Shown: positions 1 through 7,611 of the stretch, one piece after another
Layout of the letters: each line of letters opens with the position of its first letter
How positions within the stretch are numbered: position 1 is the stretch's first letter
Assembly (NCBI GenBank): GCA_027482905.1
Contig: JAIXVP010000422.1
Location: forward strand, 1-38,421
Length of the DNA: 38,421 bases
Direction of reading: 5' to 3'
Origin: Opitutaceae bacterium
GTDB lineage: Bacteria; Verrucomicrobiota; Verrucomicrobiia; Opitutales; Opitutaceae
Position numbers and translations under genes: made by a program
The notes under the pieces: model-generated
Seen by the model: the letters and a program-made list of their open reading frames with translations, nothing else
What the model was told of the DNA's origin: nothing
Database searches by the model: none

Positions 1-1
1 C

Positions 2-97
2 CCGGAGCCTTCCCACAGTGCGCTGCTGGCGGCGACCCTGCCCTTGCTCGGCTTGTGCCGCCGGAATCGGAGGCGCAAGACCGCGACCGGTGGCTAA
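2..97 (+). CDS. PEP-CTERM sorting-domain protein, C-terminal fragment
   Basis: The window opens inside a reading frame that ends at the TAA at 95-97. The 31 visible residues begin with the PEP triplet, continue through a short hydrophobic helix (SALLAATLPLLGLC) and end in a basic cluster (CRRNRRRK). This is the architecture of a PEP-CTERM sorting signal: motif, transmembrane helix, positive tail. Proteins with it are exported and handled by an exosortase at the envelope. Nothing can be said about the main domain, which lies outside the window. A second PEP-CTERM protein lies at 33914-35605. No exosortase gene is in the window. Confidence 0.75.
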   Translation, partial: PEPSHSALLAATLPLLGLCRRNRRRKTATGG

Positions 98-180
98 ACC
101 AACCCACGCCGAACCCCTCGCGCCCGCCGGGAAAACTTCGCAAAGGAGGAAGCCCGCCAAGTAGCCGATTACGCCACCAG

Positions 181-762
181 TCAGTTCAGCCCCGGATCAT
201 CCGGCTCGCCGGCCAGCAGGCGCCATTGCGGATCGAGCCCGGCGAGGATCTTGCGCCAGAGGCTTTCGTCCGCCGGCTGGCGGATGATCTCGGGCTCCAG
301 GTCGGCCACCACCCAGGTGTCGCGCTTCAACTCGCCCTCCAGCTGCCCGCCGCTCCAGCCGGCGTAGCCGAGGAAGGCCCGCAGTTGCACCCCATCCTGG
401 CCGACGAGTTCGCTCGCGCGCTCCCGGTCCAGGCCGAAGAGGAGTTGAAACCCGTCCGCGTTCGCATCGCCGTGCGGCCGCCACGCGCAGAGGATGATCT
501 GGCGCTTCTCCACCGGCCCGCCGTCGAAGACCGGCACGTCGGCCAGCGGCCCCAGCGCGAAGTCGCCGCCGAATTCGCCCAGCTTGCGATTAAGCGGTCG
601 GTTCAACACCACCCCCATCGCGCCCTCGGCGTCGTGGGCCGACATCAGGATCGCGGTGCGCCGGAAATGGCTGTCCCGCAGCACCGGATGAGCCAGCAGC
701 AAAGAGCCGGCGAGGGATTCGTCGCCGGAATCGGAAGCGGGGTCGTGGCGGGTTTCGCGCAT
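181..762 (-). CDS. YqgE/AlgH family protein
   Basis: A 193-residue protein of the YqgE/AlgH (DUF179) family, close to the usual length of about 185-190. The N-terminal part carries the family pattern: an early 'GSLLLAHPVLRDSHF' strand, then 'FRRTAILMSAHD' and 'GAMGVVLNRPL'. Later come 'VFDGGPVEKRQ' and 'FLGYAGWSGGQLEGEL', both typical of the family. YqgE is a soluble single-domain protein. A role in transcriptional regulation of alginate was proposed for AlgH but the biochemical function is not settled. The ATG at 762 gives the expected N-terminus. It is the first gene after the PEP-CTERM tail, convergent with it, and lies 59 bases downstream of the dCMP deaminase on the same strand. Confidence 0.92.
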   Translation of the reverse strand: MRETRHDPASDSGDESLAGSLLLAHPVLRDSHFRRTAILMSAHDAEGAMGVVLNRPLNRKLGEFGGDFALGPLADVPVFDGGPVEKRQIILCAWRPHGDANADGFQLLFGLDRERASELVGQDGVQLRAFLGYAGWSGGQLEGELKRDTWVVADLEPEIIRQPADESLWRKILAGLDPQWRLLAGEPDDPGLN

Positions 763-821
763 GCGAAGGGGGAGTGTGGTCGCGACGCCTTCCGGGGCAA
801 CCCGGCGCGGCGGCGGTCAGT

Positions 822-1295
822 TCAGAGTTTCACGATACGCACCCCCGCGTCAGCAAGCAAGGGCTCGACCAGCGGATCGTTTTTATAATCGATTCGATAC
901 CGCACCTCGGCGATGCCCGCCGCCGCGAGGATCTTCGCGCAGTTGATGCAGGGGAAATGCGTCACGTAGGCGGTGCACCCCTCGACCGAGCTGCCGCGCC
1001 GGGCGGCGTCCGCGATGGCGTTCTGCTCCGCGTGGACCGTCGCCTGCTCGTGGCCCTCGCGCACCCGGGAGGTGTGCGGCGTGCCGGGCAGGAAACCGTT
1101 GTAGCCGGCCGCGATGAGCCGGTTTTTCCGCTCGCCCGCGCTTACGATCACGCAACCGACGTGCAGTCGCTCGCAGGAGCTGCGGGTGGAGAGCAGCACC
1201 GCCGTGGCCATAAAGTAGTCGTCCCACGAGGGCCGGCCGTCAAAACCGGCGGTGGCGGCGGCGATCAGATCGACGGGCGAAGGCGCTTGCGACAT
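822..1295 (-). CDS. dCMP deaminase / ComEB-type cytidine deaminase
   Basis: A 157-residue zinc deaminase of the dCMP deaminase/ComEB family, which converts dCMP to dUMP for thymidylate synthesis. The zinc site is visible as H88-A-E90 (HAEQNAI) and P115-C116-x-x-C119 (PCINC); E90 would be the catalytic proton shuttle. The N-terminal 'DDYFMATAVLLSTRS' helix and 'RLHVGCVIV' strand also fit. The frame stays open far upstream, but the ATG at 1295 gives the family-typical N-terminus and length. The gene is divergent from the Nif3 gene across 84 bases. Substrate (dCMP versus another deoxycytidylate) is inferred from family resemblance. Confidence 0.9.
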   Translation of the reverse strand: MSQAPSPVDLIAAATAGFDGRPSWDDYFMATAVLLSTRSSCERLHVGCVIVSAGERKNRLIAAGYNGFLPGTPHTSRVREGHEQATVHAEQNAIADAARRGSSVEGCTAYVTHFPCINCAKILAAAGIAEVRYRIDYKNDPLVEPLLADAGVRIVKL

Positions 1296-1379
1296 CGCCC
1301 CGAGCGAAGGCCGCGCGCGGGCAAAGGCCAACCCAAAACAGGCTCGCCCCGCCCTCGCCCCGCCCCACGTTTGTCCGCC

Positions 1380-2135
1380 ATGCCCACCCTCGCCGAAGTC
1401 GTGCGTTTCTGCGACGAGCGCACCCGCCGCCACGCCTGGAAGGACCACCCCAACGCGCTCAACGGCCTCCAACTGGAGAACGACGGCCGCGTCACCCGCC
1501 TCGGCGCCGCCGTCGACGCCGGCCGCGTGCCGTTCGCCCGCGCCGCCGCCGCCGGAATCGATTTTCTCATCGTCCACCACGGCCTCTACTGGACCCCGCC
1601 CCAGCCTCTCGTCGGCGCCCACTACGCGCGCTTCGCCACCGCCATCCGCGCCAATCTCGCGGTCTACGGCTGCCACCTCCCGCTCGACGGCCACCCCGAG
1701 CTGGGCAACAACCCCCTCCTTGCCCGCCAGCTCGGCCTCGTTCCCGACGCCGGCTTCCTCAGCCCGCCGGGAAGCGAGCCCGTCGCCTGCTCCGCCCCCT
1801 ACGCCGGCGAACGCGCCGCCCTCCTAGCCGACTTGGAAAAAAACTACGCCCGCATCGTCGCGATCGAGCACGGCTCCACCCGGCCGGCGCGGGTGGCCTT
1901 TTGCAGCGGCAGCGGCAACAGCGCCGTGCCCGAGCTGCCCGCCCTCGGCATCGACACCCTCGTGACCGGCGAGCTGCGCGAGGAGTGGTATAACTTCGCC
2001 GAGGAACACGGCCTGAATCTCTATTGCTGCGGCCACTACGCCACCGAGGTCCACGGTGTGCGCGCGCTCGCCGCCGAGGCCTCCCGCCACTTCGGCCTGC
2101 CCTGGGAATTCGTCGCGACCGAGAATCCCTTGTAG
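1380..2135 (+). CDS. Nif3-like dinuclear metal-centre protein
   Basis: A 251-residue member of the NIF3/YbgI (GTP cyclohydrolase I type 2 homologue) family, which forms hexameric toroids with a di-metal site. Candidate metal ligands are in place: the H66-H67 pair (VHHGLYW), D103 in 'HLPLDGHPELGNN', and H219 and E223 in the C-terminal 'GHYATEVHGV' signature. It is the short version without the inserted PII-like middle domain. The ATG at 1380 is chosen because the family starts just before 'VVRFCDE'; the open frame upstream runs antisense to the deaminase. Cellular function is unknown for the family. Convergent with engB across 54 bases. Confidence 0.9.
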   Translation: MPTLAEVVRFCDERTRRHAWKDHPNALNGLQLENDGRVTRLGAAVDAGRVPFARAAAAGIDFLIVHHGLYWTPPQPLVGAHYARFATAIRANLAVYGCHLPLDGHPELGNNPLLARQLGLVPDAGFLSPPGSEPVACSAPYAGERAALLADLEKNYARIVAIEHGSTRPARVAFCSGSGNSAVPELPALGIDTLVTGELREEWYNFAEEHGLNLYCCGHYATEVHGVRALAAEASRHFGLPWEFVATENPL

Positions 2136-2189
2136 CATCGGCCCGCCGGGCGTCGCCGCACCAACGCCCCCACCCGGCCCGTCGGCGCC

Positions 2190-2792
2190 CTACCCCCGCT
2201 GCGCGGCGAGCACGCCGGCGATGTGGGCGAGGATTTCCTTTTCACCGGTTTTGGCCACGGCGGAACTGGTGAACACGAGCGGCGGCTCGGGCAAAAACTC
2301 GGCGACCACGGCCAGGAAGGCGTCGACGCGGGTGCGCGTCTGGGCGGCGGAGTGTTTGTCCGTCTTGGTGAAAACCAGGCTGAAATCGACGTCGCAGCCG
2401 GCCAACCAACGCAGGAAATCGAGGTCGATCCGCTGGGGCTCGAGGCGCGAGTCGATCAACACGAAGACCCCGGCGAGATTCCGACGTTTTTCGAGGTAGT
2501 CGCCGACGGCGCGGTTGAACTCGTGTTTGTCCTGGGTGGCGACGCGGGCGAACCCGTAGCCGGGCAGATCGACCAGCGCCCAGTTGCCGTTGATGCGGAA
2601 AAAGTTCATCAACTTGGTCTTGCCCGGGATGTCGCTCGCCACGGCGAGCGCGCGCCGTCCGGTGAGCAGATTGACCAGGGAAGATTTGCCGACGTTGGAA
2701 CGGCCGATGAGCGCGAATTCCGGCAGATTCCAACCCGGGCAGGCTCGCAGGTCCGGGGCGCTGGTCTCGAAGTCGGCGGTTTTGATTTTCAT
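2190..2792 (-). CDS. engB: Ribosome biogenesis GTP-binding protein EngB (YihA/YsxC)
   Basis: A 200-residue TRAFAC-class GTPase required in many bacteria for large ribosomal subunit assembly. All G motifs are readable: G1 GRSNVGKSS at 30-38, a G2 threonine in the 'PGKTKLMNFF' switch, G3 DLPGYGFA from 75, G4 TKTDK at 142-146 and a G5-like 'TSS' near residue 180. The 'GRSNVGKSSLVNLL' and 'IPGKTKLMNFFRIN' patterns are specific to YihA/YsxC. Length is normal. The gene follows tRNA-Cys on the same strand after 133 bases. Confidence 0.95.
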   Translation of the reverse strand: MKIKTADFETSAPDLRACPGWNLPEFALIGRSNVGKSSLVNLLTGRRALAVASDIPGKTKLMNFFRINGNWALVDLPGYGFARVATQDKHEFNRAVGDYLEKRRNLAGVFVLIDSRLEPQRIDLDFLRWLAGCDVDFSLVFTKTDKHSAAQTRTRVDAFLAVVAEFLPEPPLVFTSSAVAKTGEKEILAHIAGVLAAQRG

Positions 2793-2925
2793 GCGGATTG
2801 CAGCTTTTGCCCCCGCCGGCGGATTGCACGGACAATACCTCGTCGCGGGTCGGCGTTTGCCCGCTTATCTGGTGAGGCGTCCGGTCACCGGGCCTCGGAA
2901 AAAGACCAACATCCGAGGGTGAAAT

Positions 2926-2999
2926 TGGAGGCGCGAGCCGGAATCGAACCGGCGGTAGAGCTTTTGCAGAGCTCGGCCTTACCACTTGGCGATCGCGCC
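2926..2999 (-). tRNA. tRNA-Cys (GCA)
   Basis: A complete 74-base cloverleaf reads on the minus strand. The acceptor stem GGCGCGA pairs with TCGCGCC, followed by U73 and an encoded CCA. U73 is the expected discriminator for tRNA-Cys. The anticodon stem GAGCT/AGCTC encloses the loop CTGCAAA, giving anticodon GCA. The T arm CCGG-TTCGATT-CCGG is intact. It sits between rnc and engB on the same strand. A weak -35-like TTGCAC lies upstream near 3043-3048, without a convincing -10 partner. Confidence 0.96.
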
Positions 3000-3193
3000 G
3001 TCAGACTGACGGGACGGGGAACGTGTTTAAGCGCCCCCGGCGGTGCAAGTCCGGAGTTACGATTCGGAGTCGGCCGCACCTTCACGGCGTCCGTAACGAA
3101 GGCCATACCTCCCACGCCAAGAATCCACCGGGGCGCGAATGCTCCCGCCGACCCTGGGGCGGCGTCCTCACCAGACCGCGCGACGCGTAGGGG

Positions 3194-3892
3194 TCACTCC
3201 GCGGCCGAAAAGTTCCTCAACGCCTCGCGGGCGGCGGCCTCTTCGGCGATCTTCTTGGACGGCCCCCGCCCGGCGCCGAGCAGGCGGTCGGCGAGATGGA
3301 TGGTGGAGGCGTATTCCTTGGCGTGGTCGGCGCCGCCGCACTGGACGGTCTCGTAACGGAGAGCACGGTTGCCGTGGACGGGTTGCACGCGCTCCTGGAG
3401 GCGGCCCTTGGGGTTGTCGGCCTCCAGCCCGGCGGAGAGGCGCGCGTTCAGCGGCCCGTAGACGGCCAGCACCCGGGAGCGCGCGACTTCGAGGCCGGCG
3501 TCGAGGTAAAGCGCGCCGATCAGGGCTTCGAAAGCGTCCTCAAGATTCGAGGGGCGGTTGCGGCCCTCGGGCGTGTTTTCGCTGCCGCCGAGCCGCAGGG
3601 CGTCGTCAAGCCCGAGGCCGAGGGCAAGTTCGGCGAGGGCGCGTCCGTTGGTGAGCACGGCGCGGCGGCGGCTGAGCGCGCCTTCCGATTCGGCGGGAAA
3701 GGCGTGGAAAAGCTCGGTGGTGAGAAGGTGGCCCAACACCGAATCGCCGAGGAACTCCAGCCGTTGGTTGTGGGGGCCGGCGGCGGGGTGTTCGTTCAGG
3801 TAGCTGGGGTGGGTGACGGCCTCCCGCAGGAGTTCGGGGCGCGCGAAAATGTGGCCGAGCCGGGCTTGGAGGGCGACGAGCGGATCGGTCAT
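3194..3892 (-). CDS. rnc: Ribonuclease III
   Basis: A 232-residue double-strand-specific endoribonuclease for rRNA and mRNA processing. The N-terminal RIII domain carries the signature NQRLEFLGDSVL at 42-53 with E46 and D50. The second acidic pair D119 and E122 sits in 'EDAFEALIGALYLD'. These match the four Mg-binding acidic residues of the family. The C-terminal dsRNA-binding domain begins near 'NPKGRLQERVQ' (160) and ends with 'PSKKIAEEAAAREAL'. The ATG at 3892 overlaps the stop of the upstream ABC permease by four bases (ATGA), so the two are probably translationally coupled. The open frame above 3892 is a shadow of the permease. Confidence 0.95.
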   Translation of the reverse strand: MTDPLVALQARLGHIFARPELLREAVTHPSYLNEHPAAGPHNQRLEFLGDSVLGHLLTTELFHAFPAESEGALSRRRAVLTNGRALAELALGLGLDDALRLGGSENTPEGRNRPSNLEDAFEALIGALYLDAGLEVARSRVLAVYGPLNARLSAGLEADNPKGRLQERVQPVHGNRALRYETVQCGGADHAKEYASTIHLADRLLGAGRGPSKKIAEEAAAREALRNFSAAE

Positions 3893-4686
3893 GACGAGGC
3901 GCTGGAGTAGCGACGCAGGCCGGCGTTGAACACCGCGATGGCGACGGCGAGCCAGAAGACGGTCGCGCCGACCATCCACGCCAGCATGCCGGGCTCGAAA
4001 CCGTGGATGAGCAGGCGGGCGGGGACGTTGCTCACCACCACCACCGGCAGGGCGAAGACGAACACCACCTGGGCGACGCCGCGCAGGGCTTCGCGAGGCA
4101 GACGGGAGAACTCGGTCAGGCCGAAGTAGCCGCCCTCGATGCCCTTGGCGCTCTGCAACCAGAACACAAGGGAGATGATGGCGAGCAGGGTCGCGTAGTG
4201 CAGGACGAGTCCGCAGACCACGAGCGCGGCGTAGACGACGATCTGCGCGGCGGAGGGATCGAGGTTCAACCGGTGGGCGGAATAGACCACGATGGCGAGG
4301 GCGACCGGGACGTTGACCAGGCCGTCGAGGTCGAACTTGCGGGTCGAGACCATGAACAAGGGCCAGCCGGGCTGCGCCAGGAAGAAGTCGAAGGTGCCGC
4401 TGCGGACATTGCGCCCGAGTTCGAAGAGGTTGCTCCAGAAAAACGCCATGAGCAGCCGCTGCACGAGCAGGGTGGTGCCGACGAGCAGGAGCATCTCGTA
4501 TTTCGACCAGCCGGCGATGGACTCGGTGTGGTCGTAGATGATGCCGACGAGCAAGACGTTCACGCTCATCCAGAACAGCTCGACCAGCGCCCACATGATG
4601 AAGTCGCCGCGAAACATCATCGCCCGCACCAGCGAATAGCGGATGCTGGCGAGCCAGATGCGGAGGTGACGGAGGAGGGCGGACAT
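3889..4686 (-). CDS. ABC-2 type transporter permease (DUF990-like)
   Basis: A 265-residue integral membrane protein with about six predicted helices (roughly 28-50, 64-84, 118-136, 147-176, 200-220, 235-255). The cytoplasmic segment 'RSGTFDFFLAQPG' near 96-108 resembles the conserved loop of the ABC-2 family once called DUF990, in which two related permeases pair with one ATPase. Its partner permease is immediately upstream at 4712-5527. The stop overlaps the rnc start by four bases. No ABC ATPase gene is next to the pair, so substrate and energy source are unknown. The family assignment is from pattern and topology. Confidence 0.8.
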   Translation of the reverse strand: MSALLRHLRIWLASIRYSLVRAMMFRGDFIMWALVELFWMSVNVLLVGIIYDHTESIAGWSKYEMLLLVGTTLLVQRLLMAFFWSNLFELGRNVRSGTFDFFLAQPGWPLFMVSTRKFDLDGLVNVPVALAIVVYSAHRLNLDPSAAQIVVYAALVVCGLVLHYATLLAIISLVFWLQSAKGIEGGYFGLTEFSRLPREALRGVAQVVFVFALPVVVVSNVPARLLIHGFEPGMLAWMVGATVFWLAVAIAVFNAGLRRYSSASS

Positions 4687-4711
4687 GCGGTTGGGGAAAG
4701 CGGTCGCGGGT

Positions 4712-5527
4712 TCAGCCGCCGACGGCGGTGTGGCGGCGGAGGCCGCGGGTCCAGAGAAAGCGCGCCAGCAGGAACAGGGCGACCGCCCAGGCGGCCTGGA
4801 TGGCTAGTCCTTGCAGCGCGACCGACAGGTCGGTGATGCGGCCGGTCAGCAGGGCGGTCGGGAAATACATCTGGTAGTAGTAGGGCAGCCAGCTCGAGAG
4901 CTGGTAGAGCCAGGGCGGCATCAAATCCAAGGGGAAGATCTGGCCGCCGAGCACCGCCTCCACCGCGAGCGAGAGGATGATGAAGGATTGGATCTCCAGA
5001 AACCAGAAGGTCAGCATGCCGAAGCAGTAGGCGATGGTGAACTGGATGAAGGCCGACATCAGCAGGGCGGGCACGGCCACCGCGTAGAGCGCGAGGTGGT
5101 CTCCGGCGGGCAGGGCGAGTTTCGGCCCGATGAAGGGCAGGATACAGAGGAAGGGCAGCAGCGAGAGCACGCCGGTGACGATGCGCGCCGAGAAATAGAG
5201 ACTGAGCCGGTAGGCGAAGTAGTTGATCGGCTTGGTCAGGAACTGGTTGATCAGGCCGTTGCGGATCTCCTCGGAGATCTCGTAGTCGTCGTTCGCCGCG
5301 CTGAGGAAAAACTGGAGAATCAGCAGGACGACGAAGTAGGTCAGGGTGGCGGCGAGCGGGAAGCCGCCGATCTCGGTTTGGCCGGCGTAGGCCGCCCCCC
5401 ACAGGATAAAAATGTAGACCAGGTGCAGCAGCGAGAAGGTCGCGCGGATGGCGAAATTCCAGCGGTAGACGAGGCTGGTCTGGATGCCGGTGAGGAAAAC
5501 CTGGCGGTATTTGGCGAGGGCGGACAC
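4712..5527 (-). CDS. ABC-2 type transporter permease (partner subunit)
   Basis: A 271-residue membrane protein with about six helices (near 28-46, 60-78, 115-133, 145-170, 180-200, 238-258). The loop 'EEIRNGLINQFLTKPINYF' after the second helix matches the ABC2_membrane_6/DUF990 pattern and parallels the corresponding loop in the downstream permease, so the two look like paralogous halves of one channel. It lies 15 bases downstream of parA and 25 bases upstream of its partner, implying one transcript. The usual third member, an ATPase with a Walker A motif, is absent between or beside them. Transport substrate is unknown. Confidence 0.8.
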   Translation of the reverse strand: MSALAKYRQVFLTGIQTSLVYRWNFAIRATFSLLHLVYIFILWGAAYAGQTEIGGFPLAATLTYFVVLLILQFFLSAANDDYEISEEIRNGLINQFLTKPINYFAYRLSLYFSARIVTGVLSLLPFLCILPFIGPKLALPAGDHLALYAVAVPALLMSAFIQFTIAYCFGMLTFWFLEIQSFIILSLAVEAVLGGQIFPLDLMPPWLYQLSSWLPYYYQMYFPTALLTGRITDLSVALQGLAIQAAWAVALFLLARFLWTRGLRRHTAVGG

Positions 5528-5542
5528 GGCGTCGGGGCGCGT

Positions 5543-6325
5543 TTACTTTTTCGCGAGGCCGAAGCGCTCGATCACTTCCTTGGCGAGTCCGCGGTAGGCG
5601 GCGGCGCCGGGGGAGGTGTTATCGTAGGTGAAGATGGTCTGGCCGAAGCTGGGCGCCTCGCTCAGGCGCACGGTGCGCGGGATGACGGTTTTGAAAATCT
5701 GGTCGGGCAGGTGTTTCTTCACCTCCTCGACGACCTGACGGGAGAGGTTCGTGCGCATGTCGAACATCGTCATGACCACGCCGCCGAGGGAGAGCGCGGG
5801 GTTCACGGCGGTCTTGATGCGATCGAGGTTGCGCAGGATCTGGCCGAGGCCTTCGAGGGCCATGTATTCGCACTGAAGCGCGATCAGCAGGTGGTCGGCG
5901 GCGCTGAGGCTGTTCATCGAGAGCATGCCCATGGAGGGCGGGCAATCGATCACGACGGCGCGAAACTGTCCGGAGGCGCGCACCGGTTGCAGCACGGCGC
6001 GGAGGCGGCCGAGGTAGTTCTCCTTGCCGGCCAGTTCGATCTCCAGCGCGCCTAGGTCTTCCTCGCTGGGAATAAGCGACAGGCGTTCGGTCGAGGTCGC
6101 CACGATCATCTCGGCGGCGGCGCCTTCGCCGCGCAGCGGGCCGTAGAGCGAGCGGCCCTCCTGTTTCTCGACGCCGATGGCGGAGGTGGCGTTGGCCTGG
6201 GGGTCCAGGTCGACCAGCAGGGTCGGGATCTTTTTCTCGGCGAGGGCGGCGGCGAGGTGGACGGCGGTGGTGGTCTTGCCGACGCCGCCCTTTTGGTTGG
6301 CGATGGTGAAAACGGTGGTGGACAT
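5543..6325 (-). CDS. ParA/Soj family ATPase
   Basis: A 260-residue ParA-type ATPase. The deviant Walker A KGGVGKTT is at 12-19, 'LVDLDPQAN' at 37-45 and Walker A' 'VIDCPPS' at 125-131, all in the order seen in Soj/ParA proteins. 'MTMFDMRTNLS' and 'TVIPRTVRLSEAPSFG' near the C-terminus are typical of chromosomal ParA. Such proteins move or position chromosomes, plasmids or large complexes. No ParB gene and no parS-like palindrome is visible here. The start at 6325 places the usual short strand before the P-loop. Directly downstream, 15 bases away, are two ABC permeases. Confidence 0.9.
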   Translation of the reverse strand: MSTTVFTIANQKGGVGKTTTAVHLAAALAEKKIPTLLVDLDPQANATSAIGVEKQEGRSLYGPLRGEGAAAEMIVATSTERLSLIPSEEDLGALEIELAGKENYLGRLRAVLQPVRASGQFRAVVIDCPPSMGMLSMNSLSAADHLLIALQCEYMALEGLGQILRNLDRIKTAVNPALSLGGVVMTMFDMRTNLSRQVVEEVKKHLPDQIFKTVIPRTVRLSEAPSFGQTIFTYDNTSPGAAAYRGLAKEVIERFGLAKK

Positions 6326-6467
6326 CGGGAGGAGGCGGCGGGGGAGCCGGACGGGAATGACGCAGGCCCGGGGCCGGATGGGCAAGCGCGCGCTGGCGAA
6401 CGTTGCGTTTGGCGTGGCGCGCGGCAGGGTCGCCGGCCCGTCGTCCGCGGCGGTCCCCGTCTTTTCC

Positions 6468-7598
6468 ATGCCTTTTTCCCCGTTTCGCCGCCTCAGCGCC
6501 GGTTTTTTCGCCCGACTTCGGGCCGGTCTGCGCCGCCTGGGAGCGAGCGTGCAAGCCCGGCCGGCGCTGGCCGCCTGGGTCTACGGAGAGCCGGATGAGG
6601 CGGAGCGGGTCACCGACGCCGCCCTGGCGGACGAGAACTACCGGGACTTCAACCACCGCTACTTCGCGGGCTTCGGCGAGCAGGAGAAGATGCTCGCGGA
6701 CGGCCCGCGCATGGCCTTCTACGCGGCGGCGGTGGCGCGTCGAGTGCGGCCGGGGGACCGCGTGATCGACCTCGGCACGGGCACGGGCATCCTCGCGGCC
6801 TTCGCGGCGCGCCGCGGCGCGGCCCGGGTCTACGCCCTCGACCACTCGGATATTCTCCGGCAGGCGCGGCGGCTGGCGGAAGCGAACGGGTTGGCCAAGG
6901 TCGAGTTCGTCGCGACCCACAGCCGGGACTTTTCCCTGCCGGAGCGGGTCGACGTGATCCTGCACGAGCAGATGGGCGACTACCTCTTCGACGAGGCGAT
7001 GGTGCCCAACGTGCTCGATCTGCGCGACCGGTTGCTGCGTCCGGGCGGGCTCATCGTGCCGAGCCGCTTCGAGTTTTTCTGCGAGCCGGCCAAGGTGCGC
7101 GACGAGCGGCATATTCCCTTTCTGTGGGAGCTGAAAGTCGACGGCTACGACTACGCTTGCCTGGAATCCGAGCGACCGGACAACGCCGACTACTACCGTC
7201 ACATGGGCTGCGATCCGGGCATGGTCGAGCACTTCCTCGGGACGGCCGCGCCGGCGTTGCAAATCGACCTGATGACCCTGCGGCCGGAGGAGCCGGCGAA
7301 GGAGCTTACCATCGTGCGCACGGTGGTGAACGCGGGGCGGCTGGACGGGTTCGTGGTGTTTTTCCGCGCGCTCGACGGCGACGACCTAACCTTGAGTTCC
7401 AGCCCGCTCGACCCGGGACGCGCGCCGCACTGGGGTTTCCGCATCCTGCGCACGGAGAAGGCCGAATTCGCGGCGGGCGAGGTGATCGCGCTCACCCTGC
7501 GGGTCGGTTCCTGGGCCGAACCGGACGGTTGGCGCTGGAGCTGGACGCGCGAGCCGGTCACTCCGCCGACGTCGACCCAAAACATCCGGATAAGCTAG
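6468..7598 (+). CDS. PRMT-like SAM-dependent methyltransferase
   Basis: A 376-residue class I methyltransferase resembling protein arginine methyltransferases. SAM motif I is 'VIDLGTGTGILAAFAARRGA' near 99-118, followed by an acidic strand end (ALDHSD). The PRMT double-E hairpin is recognisable as 'HEQMGDYLFDE' with E167 and E176. Near 310-322 'SSSPLDPGRAPHW' corresponds to the PRMT THW loop. The C-terminal half is beta-rich as in the PRMT barrel. The ATG at 6468 is preferred, but an in-frame start near 6378 is possible. It is divergent from parA across 142 bases and convergent with menE. The substrate cannot be told from sequence; it may be a protein arginine or a small molecule. Confidence 0.75.
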   Translation: MPFSPFRRLSAGFFARLRAGLRRLGASVQARPALAAWVYGEPDEAERVTDAALADENYRDFNHRYFAGFGEQEKMLADGPRMAFYAAAVARRVRPGDRVIDLGTGTGILAAFAARRGAARVYALDHSDILRQARRLAEANGLAKVEFVATHSRDFSLPERVDVILHEQMGDYLFDEAMVPNVLDLRDRLLRPGGLIVPSRFEFFCEPAKVRDERHIPFLWELKVDGYDYACLESERPDNADYYRHMGCDPGMVEHFLGTAAPALQIDLMTLRPEEPAKELTIVRTVVNAGRLDGFVVFFRALDGDDLTLSSSPLDPGRAPHWGFRILRTEKAEFAAGEVIALTLRVGSWAEPDGWRWSWTREPVTPPTSTQNIRIS

Positions 7599-7611
7599 AA
7601 CCGACGGCGCC

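Noticed and set aside
142-149. Perfect ribosome-binding-like AAAGGAGG on the plus strand.
   Set aside because: No ATG, GTG or TTG follows at a usable distance, and the region runs into the 3' end of yqgE on the other strand.
3893-4594. Upstream extension of the RNase III frame.
   Set aside because: It is an out-of-frame shadow of the ABC permease on the same strand; RNase III starts at 3892 with a four-base overlap.
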